Position numbers and translations under genes: made by a program. Shown here piece by piece: positions 40,447 through 48,660 of a stretch of 64,000 bases of DNA. The DNA comes from CAWDVR01 sp044869805 (GTDB lineage Bacteria; Acidobacteriota; Thermoanaerobaculia; Multivoradales; SZUA-115), in the NCBI GenBank assembly GCA_044869805.1, contig JBIOXV010000107.1, positions 1 to 64,000 on the forward strand, given 5' to 3'. Below the pieces are notes generated by a model. That model did not search any database. It was not told where the DNA came from and worked only from the letters and a program-made list of their open reading frames with translations. Each line of letters begins with the position of its first letter. The first letter of the stretch is position 1.

Positions 40447-41929
40447 CTCGAGAGCCTTGCCTGGTCGGGTGCCGCACCCCGGGGCCGTCCGCCTTGCCGG
40501 TGTCGTCCTAGGTCTCGCCGCAGCCCTCGCCTTCTCGGCCGGCGCCGCACCCCAGGCGCCCCCCACGGCGCCGGCGATCGATCCCTTCTACACCGCTCTC
40601 CTTGCCGACGGCATCCAGAGCTTCGACGACGGCCAGGCCGCCGAGGCGGCGAAGAGCCTGCGCCTCGCCTGCTTCGGCATGCTCGAGGAGCCGGTCCCGC
40701 TCGCCGGCTGCCTCGCCCGCCTCGGCCTGGCGCAGGCCGAAAGCGAGGACCGCGAAGGCTTCTCCGAGACCTTCCGGCGGCTGGCGGTGGTCGAGGAGCG
40801 CTTCCAGGGTTACCGCCAAGCGGCGTTGCCCGCCGCCGTGCGCACCGGCTACGAGACGTGGTTGGTGCGCTGGATCCCCGAGCAGCAGCTCGCAACGGTG
40901 GGCGCCTTCGCGCCGCTCGCCGAGCGCCGCACCGCCGCCAAGGTCCGCCGCCTGCCGCCCAAGGAGCGCCGCGCCCGCATCGACGAGCTGCTCAGGGAGG
41001 CGCCCACCAACCCGCGCTGGCACGTGCTCAAGGCCGACCTCGAGCTCGAAGAGGGCAAGGTCGACCTCGCCCTGGCCTCGGTCGCGGCGGCGCTGGCCGC
41101 CGACCCCGGCAACCTCCAGGCCCGCTGCCTCAAGGGCCTCGCCGCCTCGATCCAACAGGACTGCGCCGCCGCCGTGCAGGAGCTCGCGGTGTGCGAAACC
41201 GCGCACCAGGAGCCGAGCTACGCCGAGGCCCTGCTCTCCTGCCAGGTGAAGCTCGGCCAGTGGCAGGCCGCCGAGGCGACGCTCGCCGGCCTTCCCGAGG
41301 ACCTCCAGGACGATCGCCGCTTCGAGCGCTTCGCCCGCCAGGTCGAGCGCAACCGCGCCGCGCCACCGGCGCCTGCCGCTCCGCCGGCGGGAAGCGCTTC
41401 CTCGGGCACGCCGCCGGCCGGCGCCGCGACGACCGAGCCGCCACCCGAGGGCAAGCCGCCAACCGCCACGGCGCCCCCCAAGGCCGATCCGTCTCCGGTG
41501 ACGCCGCCCCCCGTCTCCCTACCTCTCGCCCCACCCGCCACGGCGTCGCTCTCCGAGGAAGAGAGCCGCAAGCTCGCCGAGCTCCGCCAGCGGGTGGCCA
41601 GAGTGCAATACAGCGGCGAGCTGGCGGAGCCGCTCCGGCAGGCGGCCGAGATTGCCACTGCCCATCCCGAGGTCCCCGAGGCGCAGTTCCTCGCCGCGGA
41701 GATCGCCTACCGCGCTTCGCGCTGGCAGGACGCCGTCATCTACTTCCGCCGCGGCGGCGACCCCGGCGACGAGCGGCCCGTGCTGCTCTTCTACCTCGCC
41801 GTCGCCCTCTTCGAGAGCGGCGACCGCGAAGCCGCCGCGGCCGCGCTCACGCGCGCTCTGCCCAAGCTCGAGAAGACCCCGCTCGTCGAGAGCTACCGGG
41901 AGAAGATCCTGGGGGCGGGGAAGGGCTGA
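40442..41929 (+). CDS. Secreted TPR protein of the EPS locus
   Basis: This is a 495-residue protein with an N-terminal signal sequence (LAGVVLGLAAALAFSAGAA). TPR-like helical pairs cover about residues 45-300, for example NPRWHVLKADLELEEGKVDLALASVAAALAADPGNLQA. A Pro/Ala/Thr-rich linker (about 310-390) and a second TPR block (EVPEAQFLAAEIAYRASRWQDAVIYFRR) follow. Role unknown; such proteins often scaffold EPS or envelope complexes. The first ATG is inside a REP-like repeat, and GTG at 40469 is an equally good start that leaves the signal sequence intact. Open frame further upstream translates repeat sequence and should be ignored. Confidence 0.7.
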   Translation: MTSRALPGRVPHPGAVRLAGVVLGLAAALAFSAGAAPQAPPTAPAIDPFYTALLADGIQSFDDGQAAEAAKSLRLACFGMLEEPVPLAGCLARLGLAQAESEDREGFSETFRRLAVVEERFQGYRQAALPAAVRTGYETWLVRWIPEQQLATVGAFAPLAERRTAAKVRRLPPKERRARIDELLREAPTNPRWHVLKADLELEEGKVDLALASVAAALAADPGNLQARCLKGLAASIQQDCAAAVQELAVCETAHQEPSYAEALLSCQVKLGQWQAAEATLAGLPEDLQDDRRFERFARQVERNRAAPPAPAAPPAGSASSGTPPAGAATTEPPPEGKPPTATAPPKADPSPVTPPPVSLPLAPPATASLSEEESRKLAELRQRVARVQYSGELAEPLRQAAEIATAHPEVPEAQFLAAEIAYRASRWQDAVIYFRRGGDPGDERPVLLFYLAVALFESGDREAAAAALTRALPKLEKTPLVESYREKILGAGKG

Positions 41930-41932
41930 AGG

Positions 41933-44311
41933 CTAGGGCCTGTCTCCGCCATCCGCCTGGCGCTCGGCGGCCGAGATCGTGAGGCGCAGCGCGCCGCCGA
42001 CTTCCAGGTAGCCCGAGACGCAGCGGCCCCGCTGTGTGGCCCAGGAGAGCAGGTCGGTGAGGTGAAGCGGCGGCGTGGGAACGTGGCAGGCCAGGTAGTC
42101 GCCCGGTGCGAGGCGCGGCACCGGCATCACCACGTCGCCACCCTCCACCGGCTCCCGCGGCCAGAACACCCCGTGGCCCTCGGCCCACTGCCGGAGGAGC
42201 GGGTAGGGCAGGTAGGCACCGTTCTGAAAGAGAAGAGGCTTGCCCGGATCGGCCGCATCGAGCTGCGGCGACCACACCAGCTCCAGGTCGCCGCCCTCGG
42301 TCGGGACGTGGAGAACGACAGGGCCCTCCGGCCGCGCCATCTCGAACGCCTTGAGAGCGCCGCCCGGAGGCAGGACCCACGCCACGAGGCGTCGCGCCTC
42401 ACCCTCGACGCGAGTCTTCCACTCGCCGGCGAGATCGCTCTTCGTCTCGCCGGAGTAGCCCCAGCCGCGGTCCACAGGCTGCAGACGGACCGTGGCGCCC
42501 GCCACCGGGCCGCGAGGCGACTCCACCCGGCCGGAAACCTCCCGTGTGCGGCGCAGCTTGAGCTCGATCGGGCCGCGCCGGTCGCCATCCGCGAGAGGGA
42601 TCACCTGCGTCTCGGACGACCAAGGCACGCCCGGTGCGGTGTGGTTCTCGGCGGCCAGGCTGACGAGGCCCTCGGGCAGGCCGCGGAACTCGAATCTACC
42701 TTCCGCATCCGAGAAGACGGAGCTGCCGATGGGGTCGACCGCGGCAAGGACCGTGGCGCCTCGAACCGCCTTGCCTCCCTCGTCGAGAACCCGGCCGAAG
42801 ACGAGCGTGTCGGGGACCTCGATCGCGACCCGAGCCTCGCCCGGCTCGGTCTCCACGACCTCGACCGTCCCTTCCGTGACTAGCTCGGGGTCCGTGCTCT
42901 CGACCTCGAAGCTCCACAGGCCGGTGCGCGGCACCACGCCCTCGATCTCGCCGTCGGCATTCGACTCCAGCTCGGTGCGCTCGACCCCGAACCGGCCCCC
43001 CAGCCAGACGCGCGCCGCCAGGGGCTCGCCTCCGAAATGGACCGTCCCGGAGAGGTGCACGACCTCTAGGTCGATCCGCTGCTCCGCGTTCTCCGGTCCG
43101 GTGATGGCGAGGCCGCGGTCGAAGTAGAGCCGGTTGCCGAGCGAGTCGGCGACCTTCACGGTGAACTTTCCCGCCGCCTGGTCGTGGATCACTGCACGGC
43201 CTTCCGGGCCGGTGCTCCCTTCGAAGACCGGAGCCCTGCCGCCCTGCCCCGTCAGCTCTGACAGGCGCCAGAGCTCGAGCTGCCAGGGTCTCCCCAGCCA
43301 GTCGACCGGCGGCACCAGGGTGAAGCCCAGGGTCAGCGGCCGGCTGAGGACGAGCGGAGCCTTCAGCAGGGTCTCCGAGCCCTTCCAGACCTCGAGGTCG
43401 CGCACCACGGCGGAGACGAACCCCGGCTGCACGGCGGTGACGAGGTAAGAGCCGGGAGCCACGCCACGGAACTGGAAGAAGCCGTTCTCGGCCACCGGCA
43501 CGGGGACGGCGGCGGCGGAGATCTGCCGGTCCTGCTCTCGCCCGCCGTACCCGGGAGCGGTCGCGGGCGCGAGCGTCGCGGTGCAGCGGCCCGCGAGCAC
43601 GGGACCATCCGCCGGCTGGACCCATCCGGCGAGAGAGGCTCCCTGCTGGAGCTCGAGCGTGCCGAGATCGCTGAGCTTGCCGGGCTGAACGCCCAGCGCC
43701 CAGCGGTAGTGCGGCACGAAGCCGTCGGCGCGGAGGACGAGGTCCAGCGTCGTCGCCGGCACGTCGCAAGAGAAGCCGCCGGCCTCATCGACCGGGCAGG
43801 TCACCGTGCTCCTGCGAACGCTGGGACCGAGGGCGCGGCTCTCCGGAGACTCGACTTGCAGGAGGATCTCCGAAGGGGCCTTCTCACCCGCCTTCGCGAG
43901 GCGCACCGAGCCCGCGACCTTCGCCGCCGGCCAGAGCTGCAGGCGCCGCTCGACCTCGCGGTGTGTGGGCGTGAAGTAGACCGTTTCGGGCTGAGCCCAG
44001 AAGCCAGGAATCTGAGCCGTGAGCTCCCACGGCCCGTCGAGCCGCGGGTGCAACGTTACCGCGGCGCTGCCGGCAATGGAGATCGCCAGCGGCTCGCCCT
44101 GGCGGGCCAGAGGGCGGAGGTGAATCGTGCCACTCAGTGGCGCCTGGAGGGGCGCCTGTAAGGCAAAGCCCACGCTCAGCGAGTAAGCGACACTCCCTGC
44201 CTGCGGCCTCGGCGCTGCGCCAGCCAGGAGGAGGCAAGGCGCCACCAGTACGGGCACCGCCGCCCAAGCTCGTAAGCGCTCCGTGGAAGACTGGGAAAAT
44301 CGCGCTGGCAT
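41933..44311 (-). CDS. Secreted protein with carboxypeptidase-regulatory-like domains
   Basis: This is a 792-residue protein with a signal peptide (AAVPVLVAPCLLLAGAA). A series of beta-sandwich repeats follows that resemble CarboxypepD_reg / prealbumin-like domains. Examples are GFFQFRGVAPGSYLVTAVQPGFVSA, TLVFGRVLDEGGKAVRGATVLAAVDP with EGRFEFRGLPEGLVSLAAE, and REVSGRVESPRGPVAGATVRL. These modules usually mediate adhesion or sit on outer-membrane receptors. No enzymatic domain is recognised. It starts 18 bases after the stop of the Cys-rich secreted protein and probably shares its promoter. It converges on the TPR gene with 3 bases between stops. Confidence 0.8.
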   Translation of the reverse strand: MPARFSQSSTERLRAWAAVPVLVAPCLLLAGAAPRPQAGSVAYSLSVGFALQAPLQAPLSGTIHLRPLARQGEPLAISIAGSAAVTLHPRLDGPWELTAQIPGFWAQPETVYFTPTHREVERRLQLWPAAKVAGSVRLAKAGEKAPSEILLQVESPESRALGPSVRRSTVTCPVDEAGGFSCDVPATTLDLVLRADGFVPHYRWALGVQPGKLSDLGTLELQQGASLAGWVQPADGPVLAGRCTATLAPATAPGYGGREQDRQISAAAVPVPVAENGFFQFRGVAPGSYLVTAVQPGFVSAVVRDLEVWKGSETLLKAPLVLSRPLTLGFTLVPPVDWLGRPWQLELWRLSELTGQGGRAPVFEGSTGPEGRAVIHDQAAGKFTVKVADSLGNRLYFDRGLAITGPENAEQRIDLEVVHLSGTVHFGGEPLAARVWLGGRFGVERTELESNADGEIEGVVPRTGLWSFEVESTDPELVTEGTVEVVETEPGEARVAIEVPDTLVFGRVLDEGGKAVRGATVLAAVDPIGSSVFSDAEGRFEFRGLPEGLVSLAAENHTAPGVPWSSETQVIPLADGDRRGPIELKLRRTREVSGRVESPRGPVAGATVRLQPVDRGWGYSGETKSDLAGEWKTRVEGEARRLVAWVLPPGGALKAFEMARPEGPVVLHVPTEGGDLELVWSPQLDAADPGKPLLFQNGAYLPYPLLRQWAEGHGVFWPREPVEGGDVVMPVPRLAPGDYLACHVPTPPLHLTDLLSWATQRGRCVSGYLEVGGALRLTISAAERQADGGDRP

Positions 44312-44329
44312 CGTCGGAGTCGCCTGAGA

Positions 44330-44707
44330 CTAGTAGTAGATGGTTTCGCAGCTCATGCACGAAGGGGGGCAGCTCATCCCGGGCAAGATGCCGCAAGAAC
44401 CGCCGCCACCACCACCACCGCCCGTGCCGCCTCCTCCACCGCCGCCGAACACGTCGACGTTCAAGCAGGCGTCACCAGAGAGCTCACAGGTGAAGATGCG
44501 GCTGATCGGCTCGAAGCCCTGCTCGCAGTTGGTTAAACCGGTCTGACTGTCTCCAACCATCCGACAGCGCCAGGATGATCCTGAGAGCTGCTGCTGACAT
44601 TCGTAGCAGCCCCAGTACGATTGCGCGAGCACAACGCTCGCGCTCCCGAGGACGACACAAGCCACCGCCACAACAACTGAGGCAAAACCAAGACGCCGCA
44701 GCCTCAT
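44330..44707 (-). CDS. Small secreted Cys-rich protein with poly-Gly linker
   Basis: This is a 125-residue protein with a signal peptide (FASVVVAVACVVLGSASVVLAQ). The mature part has ten Cys, six before and four after an almost pure glycine stretch (GGGGGGGTGGGGGGGG, about residues 89-104). The N-terminal part reads YWGCYECQQQLSGSSWRC and the tail SCGILPGMSCPPSCMSC. The even Cys number and export suggest disulfides. I recognise no family. It is the first gene of a two-gene minus-strand operon with the carboxypeptidase-regulatory-like protein and has the best promoter seen in the window. An export signal rather than a GG leader argues against it being a RiPP precursor. Confidence 0.7.
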   Translation of the reverse strand: MRLRRLGFASVVVAVACVVLGSASVVLAQSYWGCYECQQQLSGSSWRCRMVGDSQTGLTNCEQGFEPISRIFTCELSGDACLNVDVFGGGGGGGTGGGGGGGGSCGILPGMSCPPSCMSCETIYY

Positions 44708-44733
44708 ACTTCAGTCCTCAATAGCTACGCGCG

Positions 44734-44761
44734 GATTCTAGTCATCGCGAATCAATTGTCA
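44734..44761 (-). promoter_or_regulatory. Sigma-70-type promoter, minus strand
   Basis: On the minus strand TTGACA (44761-44756), a 16-base spacer and TAGAAT (44739-44734) form the best sigma-70 match I found. It drives the Cys-rich secreted protein starting at 44707, leaving an untranslated leader of about 20 bases. Confidence 0.7.
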
Positions 44762-44780
44762 AGCCGATTCCGGATCTCCC

Positions 44781-44809
44781 TTGACACCCCGGCTCGGCCG
44801 GCCCAGAAT
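44781..44809 (+). promoter_or_regulatory. Sigma-70-type promoter, plus strand
   Basis: TTGACA (44781-44786), a 17-base spacer and CAGAAT (44804-44809) lie 25 bases before the ATG of the 213-residue secreted protein. The minus-strand promoter is 20 bases away, back to back, so the two genes may be co-regulated. Confidence 0.7.
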
Positions 44810-44834
44810 TGGGCCTTCAGACGAGGGATAAGCC

Positions 44835-45476
44835 ATGCGATGCATTGCTGTTTACGCGTTGGCGCTGGCCGCCCTGGGATTCGCCGCGCAGGCGCAGACA
44901 CCGGTGGTCACGGTCGAGCAGGCCGCGTGCGTGCCCGTGGAGGCCAACGGCCTGATCAACGCGAACGTGCGGCCGGAGGTCGGCGGCACGAGCCAGCGCC
45001 TGTACTTCCGCTGGGACCAGCACGGCGCGATGTACTACGTCGACATGTTCGCCGACGGCGGCGGCAAGTACTGGGGCATCCCCGCCAAGCCGGAAGGGCG
45101 CACCGCGAACATTGAGTACTACGTCGCGGTCGTCGACCCGGCGGGCAAGACGCTCGCCAAGTCGGAGAACCTGCTCTCGCCGGTGCAGGAAGACTGCCTG
45201 GTGAACCTGACGCCCAAGCAGGTCGGCGTGGCCAACAACATGACGGTCGGCGAGACGGTGCCGGCGCAGCAGGGCCGCCGCGTGCTCGGCTTCCTGTGCG
45301 ATGGCGTGGTGACGCGGGTCAACCACGAGGGCATCATGCGGCCGGACGAGATCTGCCGCGGCTGTGTAGTGCCGTTCTTCGCCAAGGAGGCGTTCCTGGC
45401 GCCGGCGGCGCTCGGCGCCGCGACCGCCATCATCCTCGAGCCACCGCCGACGGAGACCTCGAAGTCGCGGCCCTGA
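44835..45476 (+). CDS. Secreted protein of unknown function
   Basis: This is a 213-residue protein with a clear signal peptide (MRCIAVYALALAALGFAAQAQ) and a GAGGGAT ribosome binding site. The mature part looks beta-rich (VTVEQAACVPVEANGLINANV, RLYFRWDQHGAMYYVDMF, EYYVAVVDPAGKTLA), similar to a single Ig-like or FN3-like domain. A C-terminal region with a CRGC pair (EICRGCVVPFF) and a short hydrophobic helix (APAALGAATAIIL) follows, perhaps membrane-associated. Six Cys occur in the mature chain. I recognise no family. Its back-to-back promoter with the Cys-rich secreted gene suggests a shared secretion or envelope role. Confidence 0.65.
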   Translation: MRCIAVYALALAALGFAAQAQTPVVTVEQAACVPVEANGLINANVRPEVGGTSQRLYFRWDQHGAMYYVDMFADGGGKYWGIPAKPEGRTANIEYYVAVVDPAGKTLAKSENLLSPVQEDCLVNLTPKQVGVANNMTVGETVPAQQGRRVLGFLCDGVVTRVNHEGIMRPDEICRGCVVPFFAKEAFLAPAALGAATAIILEPPPTETSKSRP

Positions 45477-45596
45477 CCTTCCGCCCACGGGCGAGGCGCC
45501 GCTCTTGCTCGCGGGCGCCCACCCGCATCCGTTCCTTTCTGAGCCGCATCGCTCCCAGCCGCCGCGCGCAAGACCTCGCGCCGGAGAGGTCCTGGC

Positions 45597-46820
45597 GTGG
45601 CCGGCGGTGATCCCTCCTGCGGCACCGGCCCTCGGGAGCTGGTGCTGGTGTCCGCGGGCCTCGATCTCGAGGGCGGGGGCCGGGCCGCGGCCGGCCGCTT
45701 GCTGGCGGCGAGCGCCGCGCGCTGGGCCGTCGCGCGTGGGGCCCGTTTCGGCTTATTCCATCTCGGCAGCGAGGCGCCGCTCGACCCTGAGGTCTCCGTC
45801 CGCCACTTCCACGGCTCGCAGTCGGCCATGGCCGCCGCCTTGTGGCGCCTCCAGGGGAGACACGGCCGGGGCCGCGAGCCCGGGCGCAGGCGGCCGGCGT
45901 TGCTCTTCGACCTTCTCGGGCCGGCGCGGGCGCAGGCTTTCCTGCCCCGGCGGCTCGCCTCGCCCTACGCCGTGATGCTCTTAGGCATCGAGGTCTGGCG
46001 GCCCCTGTCCTGGACGCGCCGGCGAGCCCTTGAAGGTGCGCGCCTGCGGCTTGCGATCTCGCGCGCCACGCTCGATCGTGCCCGTCCCTTCCTGCCGCCG
46101 GAGGCCCGCGACGCCGCCGTTCTACACTTGACGCTCGAGGACCGCCCTGCCGCCGGCGAGCTCGATGGCGGCCTCCTGGCCGAGGCGGGAGAGGGTTTCC
46201 TCCTCCTCGTGGGAAGGATGAGCGCCAGCGAGCGTTACAAGGGACACGACGAGCTGCTGCACGCCATGCCGCGACTCGCAGCCGAGTGCCGGTCGGCCGG
46301 GCTTCCGGCGCCTCGCCTGCTGTTGGCCGGCGACGGCGACGACCGGCTACGGCTCGAGGCCGAGGCGCGGGCCCTCGGTGTGGCGCCGGCGGTGCGCTTC
46401 GCGGGCTTCGTCTCGGAGGCCACTCTCGCCGAGCTCTACCGCCGCGCGGCGGCGCTGGTCATGGTGTCGCGCGGCGAAGGCTTCGGCCTCGTCTACCTCG
46501 AGGCCATGCGGGCGGGGACGCCCTGCGTGGCGGCGCGCGGCACGGCGGCCGAGGAGGTGATCGCGAACGGCGAGACCGGCTTCCTGGTGGCACCCGGTGC
46601 ACAGGAGGAGCTGGTCGCGGTGCTCTTGCGCCTGCTCGCCGATCCCGGGCTCGCCTTGCAGCTCGGGGAGGCGGGGCGCCGGCGCCTCGCCACGGTCTTC
46701 AGCCGCGAAGGCTTCGACCGGCGGCTCGCCGGCCACCTCGACGAGCTCACCGGGCCGGCGCCGGAGCGGCCGGCAGCAGTGCCGGTCGCGACCCTCCCCG
46801 GGCCACCCGGCGGCGTCTAG
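45597..46820 (+). CDS. GT4-like glycosyltransferase
   Basis: This is a 407-residue GT-B glycosyltransferase. The C-terminal donor domain contains FLLLVGRMSASERYKGHDELLHAM (sugar-nucleotide binding strand and helix). The retaining GT4 signature EGFGLVYLEAMRAGTPCVA has the two Glu of the E-x7-E motif. The N-terminal half is Ala/Arg-rich and variable, as expected of acceptor domains. The start is GTG. It is the first gene of the plus-strand EPS assembly run and is followed 14 bases later by the asparagine-synthase-like gene. The exact sugar and acceptor cannot be predicted. Confidence 0.88.
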   Translation: MAGGDPSCGTGPRELVLVSAGLDLEGGGRAAAGRLLAASAARWAVARGARFGLFHLGSEAPLDPEVSVRHFHGSQSAMAAALWRLQGRHGRGREPGRRRPALLFDLLGPARAQAFLPRRLASPYAVMLLGIEVWRPLSWTRRRALEGARLRLAISRATLDRARPFLPPEARDAAVLHLTLEDRPAAGELDGGLLAEAGEGFLLLVGRMSASERYKGHDELLHAMPRLAAECRSAGLPAPRLLLAGDGDDRLRLEAEARALGVAPAVRFAGFVSEATLAELYRRAAALVMVSRGEGFGLVYLEAMRAGTPCVAARGTAAEEVIANGETGFLVAPGAQEELVAVLLRLLADPGLALQLGEAGRRRLATVFSREGFDRRLAGHLDELTGPAPERPAAVPVATLPGPPGGV

Positions 46821-46834
46821 AGAATCTCCCAGCC

Positions 46835-48646
46835 ATGTGTGGCATCAACGGCATCCTCCGCCTCACCGAGTCCGCTCCGGCGATCGACGAGGGCGAGGTC
46901 CTGGCCTGCCGCGACGCCATGGCCTCACGCGGGCCGGACGGCGCCGGGGCCTGGCGGTCGGCGCAGGGCCGGGTGGCCTTCGGCCACCGGCGCCTCGCGA
47001 TCCTCGACCCGTCGCCGGCCGGTGCCCAGCCCATGACCTCGGCCGACGGCCGCCTGACGATCGTCCTGAACGGCGAGATCTACAACTTCCGCGCCCTGCG
47101 CGCCGAGCTGGAAGCGGCCGGCGACAGCTTCGCCACCGAGAGCGACACCGAGGTGCTGCTGGCGCTCTACGCCCGCCACGGCGTCACCATGCTCGAGCGA
47201 CTGCGGGGGATGTTCGCCTTCGCACTGTGGGACGAGCGCGAGGCGACCCTGCTCCTGGCCCGCGACCCGCTGGGCATCAAGCCGCTCTACTACACGCTGG
47301 ACGGCGGCGTGCTGCGCTTCGCCTCGCAGGTCAAGGCGCTGGAGGCGATCGGCGCCGCGCGCGCCGTCGATCCGGCGGGGCTCGCGGGCTTCCTGCTCTG
47401 GGGCTCGGTGCCCGAGCCCTGGACCTTCCGCCGCGGCGTCCGCGCCCTGCCCGCCGGCCACTGTGCGCTGGCGCGCGGTGGCCGGCTCGAGGAGCCGCGG
47501 CAGTACTACCGCTTCTCGGTGGCGGAACCCCTCACCCTGGCCCGGATGGATCTCGAAGATCTCTCGGCCGCTCTCGAGGACTCGGTCGCCGCGCACCTGG
47601 TCTCCGACGTGCCGGTGGCGGTGTTCCTGTCCGCGGGGCTCGACTCGAGCTTGATCGCCGCCTTGGCCGCCCGCCGCTCGGCGGCGCCGCTCACCACCTT
47701 CACGATCTCCTTCGACGCGCCGGCGCGACGCGGGGCCGGCGGGCTCCCCGACGAGGCGCCGCTCGCCGCCGAGACGGCGCGGCGCCTCGGCACCCGCCAC
47801 CGCGAGCGCCGGGTGGGCCCGGAGGACTTCGACGGCCTGTGGAACGCGGCGCTCGCCGCCATGGACCAGCCGTCGATCGACGGGTTCAACACCTTTCTGG
47901 TTTCCAGGCTGGCGCACGAGGAGGGCCTCAAGGTGGTGCTCTCCGGCCTCGGCGGCGACGAGCTCTTCGGCAGCTACCCTTCCTTCGCCGACGTGCCGCG
48001 TGCCGCGGCCTTCGCCCGCAGGGCACGGCGTCTGCCGGGGCTCGCGGCCCTGTGGCCCGCCCTCGCCCGCCGGGGCTCGCCGCGGCGGCCCAAGCTCGCC
48101 GGCTTGCTGGCGCACGGCGGATCGCTCGCCGGCGCCTACTTCCTGCGCCGTGGGCTCTTCCTCCCCGAGGAGCTGCCTCGCCTGCTCGGCGCCGAGCCGG
48201 CGCGCGAGGCGCTCGCCGCTTACGATCCGCTGCGAGACGCGCGGGACAAGCTCACCCCGGCGAACGGCCACGGCGCTCCCTGGCTGGCCGTGCACGCGCT
48301 CGAGACCGGCCTCTACATGAAGAACCAGCTCCTGCGCGACGCGGACTGGGCGGCGATGGCCCACTCGGTGGAGCTGCGCGTGCCGCTGGTGGACGCGACG
48401 CTGCGCGCCGCGCTTGCCGCCCGCGGCTTCGAGGCTCCGCGCCGGCTGGGCAAGGCGGGCGTGGTGGCAGCCGTGGCGCCGGAGCTCCCGCCGCAGGTCC
48501 TGCGGCGGCCCAAGACCGGCTTCTATGCGCCGGTGGCCGAGTGGCTGGCCGGGGGCGCCGCACCGCTCCCGGCGAGCCGGGGCGAGGGCTCGCGCCGTCT
48601 GGCCGCGGCCGTGCTGCGCGCCTTCGGGGTGGAGCTCCGGGCTTGA
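46835..48646 (+). CDS. asnB: Asparagine synthase (glutamine-hydrolysing), AsnB family
   Basis: This is a 603-residue protein beginning MCGINGIL, so Cys2 is the amidotransferase nucleophile after Met removal. The glutaminase domain (RGPDGAG, GHRRLAILDPSPAGAQPM, VLNGEIYNFRALR) is followed by the synthetase domain with the PP-loop VAVFLSAGLDSSLIAAL and SGLGGDELFGSYPSF. The canonical SGGLDS is SAGLDS here. Family members make asparagine or amidate other carboxylates. Within an EPS cluster it more probably amidates a sugar acid (for example a uronic acid). The start is fixed by the MCGI motif; open frame before it belongs to the preceding gene region. Confidence 0.88.
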   Translation: MCGINGILRLTESAPAIDEGEVLACRDAMASRGPDGAGAWRSAQGRVAFGHRRLAILDPSPAGAQPMTSADGRLTIVLNGEIYNFRALRAELEAAGDSFATESDTEVLLALYARHGVTMLERLRGMFAFALWDEREATLLLARDPLGIKPLYYTLDGGVLRFASQVKALEAIGAARAVDPAGLAGFLLWGSVPEPWTFRRGVRALPAGHCALARGGRLEEPRQYYRFSVAEPLTLARMDLEDLSAALEDSVAAHLVSDVPVAVFLSAGLDSSLIAALAARRSAAPLTTFTISFDAPARRGAGGLPDEAPLAAETARRLGTRHRERRVGPEDFDGLWNAALAAMDQPSIDGFNTFLVSRLAHEEGLKVVLSGLGGDELFGSYPSFADVPRAAAFARRARRLPGLAALWPALARRGSPRRPKLAGLLAHGGSLAGAYFLRRGLFLPEELPRLLGAEPAREALAAYDPLRDARDKLTPANGHGAPWLAVHALETGLYMKNQLLRDADWAAMAHSVELRVPLVDATLRAALAARGFEAPRRLGKAGVVAAVAPELPPQVLRRPKTGFYAPVAEWLAGGAAPLPASRGEGSRRLAAAVLRAFGVELRA

Positions 48647-48660
48647 AGGCGCGGACGGCG

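Noticed and set aside
44390..44460. GC-rich trinucleotide repeat as a regulatory microsatellite
   Set aside because: It encodes the poly-Gly linker of the secreted Cys-rich protein; nothing beyond simple codon repetition is visible.
44330..44707. Cys-rich protein as a further lanthipeptide precursor
   Set aside because: It has a Sec signal peptide, not a GG leader, and no modification genes adjoin it.
46286..46834. N-terminal extension of the asparagine synthase
   Set aside because: The enzyme must start MCGI so that Cys2 becomes the N-terminal nucleophile. The extension is a shadow of the preceding glycosyltransferase.
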